Positions 1 to 6,476 of a DNA stretch of 13,094 bases are shown piece after piece; positions within the stretch are counted from its first letter, which is position 1; every line of letters begins with the position of its first letter. This DNA comes from Pseudomonadota bacterium. Lineage in GTDB: Bacteria > Pseudomonadota > Alphaproteobacteria > Rhizobiales > Xanthobacteraceae. The stretch is taken from positions 1-13,094 of the forward strand of contig JAEZMI010000109.1 of assembly GCA_023414975.1 (NCBI GenBank), in the 5' to 3' direction. Below the pieces are notes generated by a model. It did not search any database and was not told the DNA's origin. It saw only the letters and a list, made by a program, of their open reading frames with translations. A program made the translations under genes and the position numbers.

Positions 1-456
1 ACCTCCGCCCGCCAGATCGCCGAGGCCGAGGCCCGCCACGCGCAGGACATGGCCCGCATGCTCGGGGCGGAAAAGGCGATGCTGGAGGGCGCGCTCGCCA
101 AGGCCCGCGAGGACCGCGCCCATCTCCAGCAGCGCCTTGACACGCTTGCCCCGCTCGCCGCCGCCGGACGGGCGGACGGCCATCTGCGCGAGCACATCAG
201 CGAGATCGCCGCCGAACTCGCCCATCTCACCGCGGCTCTCGAAGGTCCGGGCTCGCCGATCAACGCCCTGGTCGCCGACGCCGCGCCCGGCCGCAAGGGC
301 GCCCCGCCGAGCCTGGCCGACCGGATCCGTGCCCTGCAGGAAAAGGCGCGCCGCCGCTCCCCCGCCCCCTCCGGCGAGGCCATCGCGCTCGACGCGGCGG
401 CGCTGGAGGCCGCGCGCGGCCGCGAGGCGCAGTCCACTCCCACCGCCGCCGAGTGA
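1..456 (+). CDS. Coiled-coil hypothetical protein, 5' end outside the window
   Basis: The reading frame is open from the first base to a TGA at 454-456, giving 151 C-terminal residues. The start lies upstream, so a Met at base 49 need not be the true start. The first ~75 residues are rich in Ala, Glu, Arg and Leu with heptad-like spacing, which suggests an alpha-helical coiled coil. A short conserved-looking stretch (LTAALEGPGSPI) and then SLADRIRALQ follow, before a disordered Ala/Pro/Ser tail. I know no named function; similar coiled-coil hypothetical proteins occur in Hyphomicrobiales (recollection, not searched). The next gene begins 25 bp after the stop on the same strand, so cotranscription is possible. 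No signal peptide or membrane segment is visible in this part. Confidence 0.7.
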   Translation, partial: TSARQIAEAEARHAQDMARMLGAEKAMLEGALAKAREDRAHLQQRLDTLAPLAAAGRADGHLREHISEIAAELAHLTAALEGPGSPINALVADAAPGRKGAPPSLADRIRALQEKARRRSPAPSGEAIALDAAALEAARGREAQSTPTAAE

Positions 457-481
457 CGCCCGCCCGCACAGAGACCCGCCG

Positions 482-1852
482 ATGAACCTCGCCCGTCTGC
501 TCAAGGCCCGCGTCACCGCCGGCCGCCCGGTCCGTGTCGGCCTCATCGGCGCCGGCAAGTTCGGCTCCATGTTCCTGGCGCAGCTGCGCGCCACGCCCGG
601 CCTGCATCTGCTCGGCATCGCCGATCTCTCCGTGCCGCGCGCCCGCGCCGCGCTGGAGCGCACCGGATGGGATGCGGAAGCCGCTCTGGCCCCCTCCTTC
701 GCGGAAGCGCTGGCAAGCGGGCGCACCATGCTCACCGAGGATGCCGGGGCGCTGATCGCCGCCGACGGGCTCGACGTCGTGGTGGAGGCGACCGGCAACC
801 CCGCCGCCGGCGCCGCCCATGCGCTCGCGGCCATCGCGCACAAGCGGCACGTGGTGATGGTGACGGTGGAGGCGGACGTTCTGGTCGGCCCGCTCCTCGC
901 CGCCCGCGCCCGCGACGCCGGGGTGGTCTATTCCATGGCCTATGGCGACCAGCCCGCCCTCGTCTGCGAGATGGTCGACTGGGCCCGCACCTGCGGGTTC
1001 CACGTGGTCTGCGCCGGCAAGGGCACGAAATACCTGCCGGGCTACCACGCCTCGACGCCCGAGACGGTCTGGAACCTCTACGGCCTCACACCCGAACAGG
1101 CGGCGGCGGGCGGCATGAACGCGCAGATGTTCAACTCCTTCGCCGACGGCACCAAATCCTCCATCGAGATGGCCGCCATCGCCAATGCGGCGGACCTGCG
1201 CGCCCCATCGGACGGCCTGCTCTTCCCGCCCTGCGGGGTGGACGATCTCGCCCATGTGCTGCGCCCGCACGCCGATGGCGGCATTCTGGAGCATAACGGC
1301 ACGGTCGAGACCGTCTCCAGCCTGGAGCGCGACGGTCGCCCGGTGTTCCGCGATCTGCGCTGGGGCGTCTATGTGGTGTTCGAGGCCGAGCGCGGCGCCT
1401 CCGGCGACTATGCGCGACGCTGCTTCAAGGAATATGGCGTCGTCACCGACGCCTCCGGCCGCTACACGGCGCTTTACCGCCCCTATCACCTGATCGGCCT
1501 CGAACTCGGCATCAGCGTCGCCGCCGCCGCGCTGCGCGGCGAGCCGACCGGCGTCGCGCAGGATTTCAACGCCGACGTGGTGGCCGTGGCCAAGCGCCCG
1601 CTCAAGGCCGGCGACCGGCTCGACGGCGAGGGCGGCTACACGGTGTGGGGCAAGCTCCTGCCGGCGGCGAGTTCGCTGGCGCGCGGCGCCCTGCCCATCG
1701 GCCTCGCCCATAACGTCACGCTCAACCGGGACATGGTGGAAGGCGAGGTGGTCGGCTGGGCCGATGTCGCCATCGAGGAGACGCCGATCGTGCAGCTGCG
1801 CCGCGAGATGGAGCGCGCCTTCGCCGCCCCGTTCAGCGCCGTCGCCGAGTAA
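482..1852 (+). CDS. Homoserine-dehydrogenase-like NAD(P)-binding oxidoreductase with C-terminal SAF domain
   Basis: The protein is 456 residues from an ATG at 482; the frame is open further upstream, but this start puts the nucleotide-binding fold at the N-terminus. Residues 18-28 (VGLIGAGKFG) form a GxGxxG Rossmann motif, followed by an NAD-binding domain to about residue 150 that includes VVVEATGNP. The middle (about 150-345) is a probable catalytic domain with conserved-looking stretches such as CAGKGTKYLPGYH and GTKSSIEMAAIANA. Residues ~355-430 (AKRPLKAGDRL, then GLAHNVTLNRD) resemble an SAF domain, a fold shared with altronate dehydratase and FlgA. This architecture matches the COG4091 predicted homoserine dehydrogenases. 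The true substrate is not evident; sugar-acid or polyol metabolism is as plausible as homoserine. The upstream SD is weak (AGAGA). Confidence 0.85.
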   Translation: MNLARLLKARVTAGRPVRVGLIGAGKFGSMFLAQLRATPGLHLLGIADLSVPRARAALERTGWDAEAALAPSFAEALASGRTMLTEDAGALIAADGLDVVVEATGNPAAGAAHALAAIAHKRHVVMVTVEADVLVGPLLAARARDAGVVYSMAYGDQPALVCEMVDWARTCGFHVVCAGKGTKYLPGYHASTPETVWNLYGLTPEQAAAGGMNAQMFNSFADGTKSSIEMAAIANAADLRAPSDGLLFPPCGVDDLAHVLRPHADGGILEHNGTVETVSSLERDGRPVFRDLRWGVYVVFEAERGASGDYARRCFKEYGVVTDASGRYTALYRPYHLIGLELGISVAAAALRGEPTGVAQDFNADVVAVAKRPLKAGDRLDGEGGYTVWGKLLPAASSLARGALPIGLAHNVTLNRDMVEGEVVGWADVAIEETPIVQLRREMERAFAAPFSAVAE

Positions 1853-1900
1853 CATCGCCCGCGCGGTGAACCTCCCGCCGCCCCCGCGCGTAGGAAGGGG

Positions 1901-3565
1901 ATGACATCCCCCGTCCCCCGCTCGGTCTCCTCCGCCCCGCCCGGCGGCACGCTGCGCCTCGTTCTGGGCGACCAGCTCAGCCGCTCCTTGAGCGCGCTCG
2001 ACGGGCTCGATCCGGCCCGCGACACCGTGCTGATGATGGAGGTGCGCGAGGAGGCGACCCATGTGCGCCACCACGCGCAGAAGATCGCCCTGTTCTTCGC
2101 GGCCATGCGCCATTTCGCGGCGGCGCTCGGGCGGGAGGGCGTGCGGGTCGATTACATCCGCCTCGACGATCCCGCCAACACCCACGGCTTCGCCGGCGAG
2201 ATCGCCCGCGCCGTGGTGCGCCATGCGCCGGACCACATCGTCGCCACCGAGCCGGGCGAATGGCGGGTGGAGGACGCGCTCCACGCGCTGCGCGAGGAAC
2301 TGCCCGTCCCGCTGGAAATCCGGCCGGACGGCCGCTTCTTCGCCACGCGCGGGGATTTCGAGCGCTGGGCGGAAGGCCGCCGCACTCTGCGCATGGAGTT
2401 CTTCTACCGGGAGATGCGCCGCGCCCATGGGCTGCTGATGGCGCAGGACACGCCCGTCGGCGGGCGTTGGAACTTCGATGCCGACAACCGCGCCGCCATC
2501 CCCGCGGGCGTCGAAGCCCCCGCCCCGCCGCGCTTCGCCCCGGACGCGATCACGCGTGAGGTCCTCGCGCTCGTCGGCCGCGAATTCCCCGGCCATTTCG
2601 GCACGCTGGACGGCTTCGGCTGGGCGGTGACGCGGGCGGATGCGCTCAAAGCCCTCGATCACTTCATCGCCCACGCCTTGCCGCGCTTCGGCGACTATCA
2701 GGACGCGATGCGCGCGGGCGACCCGTTCCTGTTCCACGCGGTCCTGTCGCCCTACCTCAATCTCGGCCTCCTGGAGGCGCGTGAGGTCTGCGCCGCGGCC
2801 GAGCGGGCCTTCCATCAGGGCGATGCCCCGCTCAACGCGGTGGAAGGCTTCATCCGCCAGATTCTCGGCTGGCGGGAATATGTGCGCGGCATCTACTGGC
2901 TGAAGATGCCGGCCTATGCCCGCTCCAACCACTTCAACGCCCGGCGCCCCCTGCCCCGTTTCTTCTGGGACGGGAAGACGGACCTCGCCTGCCTCGCCCA
3001 TGTAGTGGCCGAGACGCGCGCCCACGCCTATGCCCACCACATCCAGCGGCTGATGGTGATCGGCAATTTCGCCCTGCTGGCGGGGCTCGATCCGGCGGCG
3101 GTGGAGGAATGGTTCCTCATCGTCTATGCCGATGCGGTGGAATGGGTGGAACTGCCCAATGTCCACGGCATGGCGCTCTTCGCCGATGGCGGCCTGCTCG
3201 GCTCCAAGCCCTATGCGGCCTCGGGCGCCTATATCGACCGCATGTCGGATTATTGCGGCGGCTGCCGCTACGATCCCAAAGCCAAATCCGATCTGAAGGG
3301 CAAGGCCGACCCCAAGGGAAAAAAGCCCGGCCCGGAGGGAAAGCCCGGCGCCAAGGGAAAGTCCGGCACCAAGGCCTGCCCCTTCAACTATCTCTACTGG
3401 GATTTCCTGGACCGCAACCGCGACAGGCTCGCGCGCAACCCGCGCCTCGCCATGCCCTACCGCAACCTCGCCCGCTTCGACGAGGCCCGCCGCCACACCC
3501 TGCGCACCGACGCGGCCCGCTTCCTCGACGCGCTGGAACCGGCAGAGGCCGGGCGCGACTGGTAG
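1901..3565 (+). CDS. phrB: FeS-cluster cryptochrome/photolyase (PhrB/FeS-BCP type) with collagen-like insertion
   Basis: The 554-residue protein matches the prokaryotic (6-4) photolyase family, which uses light, FAD and a 4Fe-4S cluster to repair (6-4) photoproducts. It opens with LRLVLGDQLS near residue 17 and carries ILGWREYVRGIYW and HAYAHHIQRLM. Compared with Agrobacterium PhrB (numbers from memory), residues align with a constant +14 offset. Cluster cysteines 350, 438 and 441 correspond to C364, C452 and C455; active-site His365/366 to H379/H380; Tyr424 and Tyr430 to Y438 and Y444; electron-transfer Trp342 and Trp390 to W356 and W404. Tyr391 is F405 here. The fourth cysteine is C493, 38 residues after the third instead of 13, because a Lys/Gly/Pro-rich insert separates them. 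The start has a purine-rich AGGAAGGGG immediately before ATG. It follows the SAF oxidoreductase by 48 bp and converges on thiE. Confidence 0.93.
   Translation: MTSPVPRSVSSAPPGGTLRLVLGDQLSRSLSALDGLDPARDTVLMMEVREEATHVRHHAQKIALFFAAMRHFAAALGREGVRVDYIRLDDPANTHGFAGEIARAVVRHAPDHIVATEPGEWRVEDALHALREELPVPLEIRPDGRFFATRGDFERWAEGRRTLRMEFFYREMRRAHGLLMAQDTPVGGRWNFDADNRAAIPAGVEAPAPPRFAPDAITREVLALVGREFPGHFGTLDGFGWAVTRADALKALDHFIAHALPRFGDYQDAMRAGDPFLFHAVLSPYLNLGLLEAREVCAAAERAFHQGDAPLNAVEGFIRQILGWREYVRGIYWLKMPAYARSNHFNARRPLPRFFWDGKTDLACLAHVVAETRAHAYAHHIQRLMVIGNFALLAGLDPAAVEEWFLIVYADAVEWVELPNVHGMALFADGGLLGSKPYAASGAYIDRMSDYCGGCRYDPKAKSDLKGKADPKGKKPGPEGKPGAKGKSGTKACPFNYLYWDFLDRNRDRLARNPRLAMPYRNLARFDEARRHTLRTDAARFLDALEPAEAGRDW
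3296..3373 (+). repeat. Collagen-like Gly-X-Y repeat region within the photolyase gene
   Basis: The region encodes a low-complexity stretch rich in Lys, Gly and Pro between the third (3263-3265) and fourth (3377-3379) cluster cysteine codons. At the DNA level, codon-aligned 18-base units start at 3314, 3335 and 3353. Each begins A/GAGGGAAA and ends in CCGGC or a similar sequence. They are translated as KGKKPG, EGKPGA and KGKSGT. The Gly-every-third-residue pattern (KPG-PEG-KPG-AKG-KSG) resembles collagen triplets. The imperfect repeat suggests growth by slippage or unequal recombination. Confidence 0.8.
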
Positions 3566-3572
3566 GGCGGCG

Positions 3573-3588
3573 TTACCTCGCGCGGTAA
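3573..3588. terminator. Possible weak hairpin between convergent photolyase and thiE
   Basis: TTACC (3573-3577) and GGTAA (3584-3588) form a 5-bp stem around a six-base loop in the 27-bp gap between two convergent stops. There is no T-tract on either strand. The position suits a terminator, but the structure is short. Confidence 0.25.
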
Positions 3589-3592
3589 AGGA

Positions 3593-4201
3593 TCAGGCGA
3601 CGACTTCGCGGGTGGCTTCCACCCATTCGCGGGCGCGCGCCTCCGGGTTGGGGTTCAGCAGCACGTCGGTGACCACGGCCACGCTGTCCGCCCCCGCCTT
3701 CAGCACGCCCGGCGCCCGCTCGATGGTGAGCCCGCCAATCCCCACCAGCGGCACGCGGCCCACCCGCTTCTTCCAGGCGGTGACGCGCTCAAGCCCCTGC
3801 GGCGCCCATTTCATCTTCTTCAGGATGGTCGGGTACACCGGCCCCAGCGCCACGTAATCGGGCTTGGCCAGCAGCGCGACCTCCAGCTCGGCCTCGTCAT
3901 GCGTGCTGATGCCGAGCCGCACGCCGGCCTTGCGGATGAAGGCGAGGTCGGCATCGGCGAGGTCTTCCTGGCCGAGATGGATGAAGTCGCAGCCGAGTTC
4001 GATGGCGAGCTGCCAGTAATCGTTCACGATCAGCTGCGCGCCGTAGCGGGCGCACACCTCGCGCGCCAGCGTGATATCGCGGCGCAGTTCCGCCTCGTCC
4101 ATGTCCTTGGCGCGCAGCTGCACCAGCTTCACCCCCTGCGGCAGCAGGCGCGGCAGCCAGGAGGCGCGGTCGACGATCAGATAGAAGGGATCGAGCTTCA
4201 T
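3593..4201 (-). CDS. thiE: Thiamine phosphate synthase ThiE
   Basis: ThiE condenses hydroxymethylpyrimidine pyrophosphate with thiazole phosphate carboxylate to give thiamine phosphate in the cytoplasm. The sequence has the family signatures in order: QLRAKD, VNDYWQLAIELGCDFIHLGQEDL, LGPVYPTILKKMKWAPQGLE and VGIGGLT, on a TIM-barrel-sized protein of 202 residues. I chose the ATG at 4201 (MKLDPFYLIVD) because this N-terminus resembles alphaproteobacterial ThiE proteins. A GTG at 4222 would add seven residues and overlap the thiG stop (GTGA), but it has no visible Shine-Dalgarno. The ATG lies 17 bases after the thiG stop, and translational coupling is likely. It is the last gene of thiOSGE, so it should fall under the TPP riboswitch upstream of thiO. 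Confidence 0.95.
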   Translation of the reverse strand: MKLDPFYLIVDRASWLPRLLPQGVKLVQLRAKDMDEAELRRDITLAREVCARYGAQLIVNDYWQLAIELGCDFIHLGQEDLADADLAFIRKAGVRLGISTHDEAELEVALLAKPDYVALGPVYPTILKKMKWAPQGLERVTAWKKRVGRVPLVGIGGLTIERAPGVLKAGADSVAVVTDVLLNPNPEARAREWVEATREVVA

Positions 4202-4218
4202 CGGGTCACTCTGCGTCT

Positions 4219-5040
4219 TCACTGGCCGAAGGCGGCGCGGCCCATCACGGGCGTCGAGGGCACCGCCATGTCGCGCGCCTCCATCGGGTCGGCCAGCAGC
4301 CCCTCGCGGCCGGCCTCGATGGCGCGGCCGAAGGCGCGGGCCATGCGCACGGGATCGCCGGCCTTGGCCACCGCCGTGTTCAGCAGCACCGCGTCATAGC
4401 CGAGTTCCATCGCCATCGCCGCGTGCGAGGGCACCCCGACGCCCGCATCGACCACCAGCGGAATGCCCGGAAAATGCGCCCGCATGGAGCGCAGGCCATA
4501 AGGGTTGTTGAGCCCCCGGCCCGAGCCGATGGGCGCGCCCCAGGGCATCAGCACCTCGCAGCCGGCGGCGATCAGCTTTTCCGCCACGACCAGGTCTTCC
4601 GTCGTGTAGGGGAACACCTGAAAGCCCTCGCGCGTGAGGATGCGGGCGGCCTCCACCAGGCCGAACACGTCGGGCTGGAGCGTGTCGTCTTCGCCGATGA
4701 CCTCCAGCTTCACCCAGGGCGTGTCGAACAGCTCGCGCGCCATCTGCGCCGTGGTCACGGCCTCCTTCACCGTCTTGCAGCCGGCGGTGTTGGGCAGCAC
4801 TTTCACGCCGAGATCGCGGATGATCTGCCAGAAGCTCTGCCCGGACTTCGCCGCGCCGGATTCGCGCCGAAGGGAGACGGTGACGATCTCCGCCTGCGAG
4901 GCGCGGATCGCCTCGGCAAGGATCGCGGGCGAGGGGTACTGCGCCGTGCCGAGCAGCAGGCGCGAGGCGACCGCGGTGCCGTAGAACTCCACGGGGTCCG
5001 TCAGCGCGCCGGCCATGGCCTGCGTATTTATGGCGTCCAT
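4219..5040 (-). CDS. thiG: Thiazole synthase ThiG
   Basis: ThiG builds the thiazole phosphate ring from deoxyxylulose 5-phosphate, dehydroglycine and the ThiS thiocarboxylate. It has the ThiG landmarks: GTAQYPSP, EIVTVSLRR, VLPNTAGCKTVKEAV, WVKLEVIG (its Lys matches the residue that forms the Schiff base with the sugar phosphate), PWGAPIGSGRGLNN, VVDAGVG and DAVLLNTAVAKAGDP. The ATG at 5040 gives 273 residues. It is preferred over a TTG at 5055 because a GGGAGG lies five bases upstream of the ATG (5046-5051), just after the thiS stop. thiG starts 11 bases after thiS, consistent with the two products forming a complex. Confidence 0.97.
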   Translation of the reverse strand: MDAINTQAMAGALTDPVEFYGTAVASRLLLGTAQYPSPAILAEAIRASQAEIVTVSLRRESGAAKSGQSFWQIIRDLGVKVLPNTAGCKTVKEAVTTAQMARELFDTPWVKLEVIGEDDTLQPDVFGLVEAARILTREGFQVFPYTTEDLVVAEKLIAAGCEVLMPWGAPIGSGRGLNNPYGLRSMRAHFPGIPLVVDAGVGVPSHAAMAMELGYDAVLLNTAVAKAGDPVRMARAFGRAIEAGREGLLADPMEARDMAVPSTPVMGRAAFGQ

Positions 5041-5045
5041 GTCAG

Positions 5046-5051
5046 CCTCCC
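5046..5051 (-). promoter_or_regulatory. Ribosome binding site fixing the thiG start
   Basis: On the minus strand GGGAGG lies directly after the thiS TGA, with a five-base spacer (CTGAC) before the ATG at 5040. This favours that ATG over the upstream TTG at 5055. Confidence 0.7.
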
Positions 5052-5249
5052 TCAACCGCCCTGCATCGGCGCGAGGATTTCCACCCTGTCGCCGTCGCTG
5101 ATCGCGGTCTCGCCGCGCTTCACCTTGCGCACCATCGCGCCGTTCACCGCCGTCGCCACCAGGGCGTCGGCGAGGTCGAGCTCGGCCAGCAGATCGGCCA
5201 GCGTGCCCGCGCCGGTCTCCGCCGGCTCACCATTCACGATGATCTTCAT
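5052..5249 (-). CDS. thiS: Sulfur carrier protein ThiS
   Basis: ThiS is a small ubiquitin-fold protein whose C-terminal Gly-Gly is adenylated and converted to a thiocarboxylate, the sulfur donor for thiazole formation. The 65-residue protein starts MKIIVNGEP, contains the hydrophobic core segments LADLLAEL and VATAVNG, and ends in ILAPMQGG with the diagnostic terminal GG at 64-65. Its length is typical. The ATG at 5249 lies inside the 3' end of thiO (23-bp overlap) and is preceded by GGAGGTGA at 5253-5260, a strong Shine-Dalgarno. No thiF adenylyltransferase is in the window, so that partner must be encoded elsewhere. Confidence 0.96.
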   Translation of the reverse strand: MKIIVNGEPAETGAGTLADLLAELDLADALVATAVNGAMVRKVKRGETAISDGDRVEILAPMQGG

Positions 5250-6300
5250 CCATCACCTCCGGGCAACGGGTTCCGTCGAACGCCAGGTCCGCCGCGCGCC
5301 GCGCCAAAGCGGGAGCGGCGAGGAAGCCATGGCGGTAGAGCCCGTTGAGATAGATCGTGTTGCCTCGCCGGCGCAGGCGCGGAATGTTGTCGGGGAAGGC
5401 CGGCCGCACATCCGCTCCGATCTCGACGATCTCCGCCTCGCCGAAGGCCGGGTGCAGCGCATAGGCCGCGCCGAGCAGCTCCAGCATCGAGCGCCCAGTG
5501 ACGCGGCCGCGCTCGTCATTCTCGATCGAGGTCGCCCCGATCATGAAATGCCCGTCGCCCCGCGGCACGATGTAGACGGGGATGCGCGGGTGCAGCATCC
5601 GCACGGGGCGCTTGAGGGAAATCTCGGTCGAGTAGAGGACGAGCATCTCGCCCTTCACGCCGCGCAGGTCGGCGAGCTGGTCGCGCGCCCCGAGGCCCCG
5701 GCAGTCGAGGATCAGATCGGCCTCATCGGCCTGACTGTTCACCTGATCGAACTCATCGGTCTCGTAGCGAATGGTTACATTGTACTCATTCACCAGCCGC
5801 TCGGTGAGGGCGGCAAGAGCCTTGCGCGGCTCCAGATGCGCTTCCGTGGGGAAGAAAAGCCCTGTGTCGAAACGCCCCTCAAGGTCCGGCTCCAGCGCCG
5901 CAATCCGCGCGCCATCGAGCCACTCGAAGCCTTCCGTGCGGCGGGAAAAGCGTTTCAGATCAGGTAGATCGCGCGGCTGGGCCAGCACGAGGCTGCCCTC
6001 GGCCGGTACGTCCGGCACGGCCTCGCGCCAATAATCCAGCGATTCGAGGCCGAGTTCGGCGATGATCGGCTCGGCGCTCTCGCGCTCGCACCAGGGCGCC
6101 AGCATCCCGCCCGCATACCAGGAACAGCCCTGCCCCGTGGCGGATTTGCGTTCCACCAGAGTGACATGCGCCCCCCGCCGGGCAAAAGCATGGGCGCTGG
6201 TCAGCCCCGCCACCCCGCCGCCGACGACGCGCACGCGCATCGCGTTAGGCGCGGGATAAGGCGTTGATTTGTTGGAGATTTTACCGCTCTCTTCGGACAT
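5227..6300 (-). CDS. thiO: FAD-dependent glycine oxidase ThiO
   Basis: ThiO oxidises glycine to dehydroglycine (iminoacetate), the nitrogen- and carbon-donating precursor of the thiazole ring in aerobes. The 357-residue protein has an FAD-binding Rossmann motif, VVGGGVAGL, at residues 25-33, with an acidic residue (E50 in LVERK) ending strand 2. SWYAGGMLAPWCERE follows, which is characteristic of ThiO/DAO-family oxidases. The C-terminal FAD-contact region is VRPAFPDNIPRL and LNGLYRHGFLAAP. The ATG at 6300 is supported by GGGAGG five bases upstream. A second ATG at 6240 (MRVRVVGGG) would remove a 20-residue extension. It is the first gene of the thiOSGE operon and sits directly behind the TPP riboswitch. 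thiC, often next to this cluster in rhizobia, is absent here. Confidence 0.95.
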   Translation of the reverse strand: MSEESGKISNKSTPYPAPNAMRVRVVGGGVAGLTSAHAFARRGAHVTLVERKSATGQGCSWYAGGMLAPWCERESAEPIIAELGLESLDYWREAVPDVPAEGSLVLAQPRDLPDLKRFSRRTEGFEWLDGARIAALEPDLEGRFDTGLFFPTEAHLEPRKALAALTERLVNEYNVTIRYETDEFDQVNSQADEADLILDCRGLGARDQLADLRGVKGEMLVLYSTEISLKRPVRMLHPRIPVYIVPRGDGHFMIGATSIENDERGRVTGRSMLELLGAAYALHPAFGEAEIVEIGADVRPAFPDNIPRLRRRGNTIYLNGLYRHGFLAAPALARRAADLAFDGTRCPEVMDEDHREW

Positions 6301-6304
6301 GCAC

Positions 6305-6407
6305 GCCTCCCTTCGCCAGTCTCAACTGGATCAGGTTCAAAGGGTCGCCATGCCGCGTCCGCGCGATGATGGCCTCTCAGCCCCCTGACGGGGCTCCCCC
6401 GGACGGC
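6305..6407 (-). ncRNA. TPP riboswitch (THI element) controlling thiOSGE
   Basis: On the minus strand the leader contains the conserved CTGAGAGG (6373-6380), then ACCCTTTGAACCTGATC around 6329-6345 and GTTGAGACTGGCGAAGGGA, all hallmarks of the thiamine pyrophosphate aptamer. GCCCC and GGGGGC flank a short loop just before CTGAGA, and GGCCAT can pair with ATGGC in the variable arm. The P1 stem can form between 6401-6407 and 6305-6311 with one mismatch. Its 3' strand includes GGGAGG, the presumed thiO Shine-Dalgarno. Binding of TPP should therefore block thiO translation directly. Confidence 0.93.
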
Positions 6408-6410
6408 ACC

Positions 6411-6439
6411 GATATAATCACGCCGGCCGCGCTTGTCAC
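6411..6439 (-). promoter_or_regulatory. Candidate sigma-70 promoter for the thi operon
   Basis: On the minus strand a -35-like GTGACA (6434-6439) is separated by 17 bases from a -10-like TATATC (6411-6416). Transcription would begin near 6404, at the 5' edge of the TPP aptamer. The AT-rich -10 stands out in GC-rich surroundings. The -10 matches consensus at four of six positions and the -35 at five of six. Confidence 0.55.
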
Positions 6440-6441
6440 CG

Positions 6442-6464
6442 TACCGTCGTGACGAATACCGTCG
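6442..6464. repeat. Short direct repeat upstream of the thi promoter
   Basis: TACCGTCG occurs at 6442-6449 and 6457-6464, spaced 15 bases start to start, just upstream of the proposed -35 on the minus strand. It could be a regulator site or coincidence in GC-rich sequence. Confidence 0.3.
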
Positions 6465-6476
6465 CGCGCGACCGCC

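Noticed and set aside
260..3496. A 1078-codon open frame on the minus strand opposite the oxidoreductase and photolyase
   Set aside because: The plus-strand genes have clear family motifs over the same bases. The antisense product is low-complexity Gly/Ala/Arg/His without recognisable domains, as expected of high-GC antisense frames.
5041..5055. TTG start for thiG overlapping the thiS stop
   Set aside because: GGGAGG at 5046-5051 positions the ribosome on the ATG at 5040, and the extra residues would be encoded by the ribosome site itself.
4423..5967. A 514-codon plus-strand frame opposite thiG, thiS and thiO
   Set aside because: It runs across three well-supported thi genes and has no motif or ribosome site; it is a GC-driven shadow.
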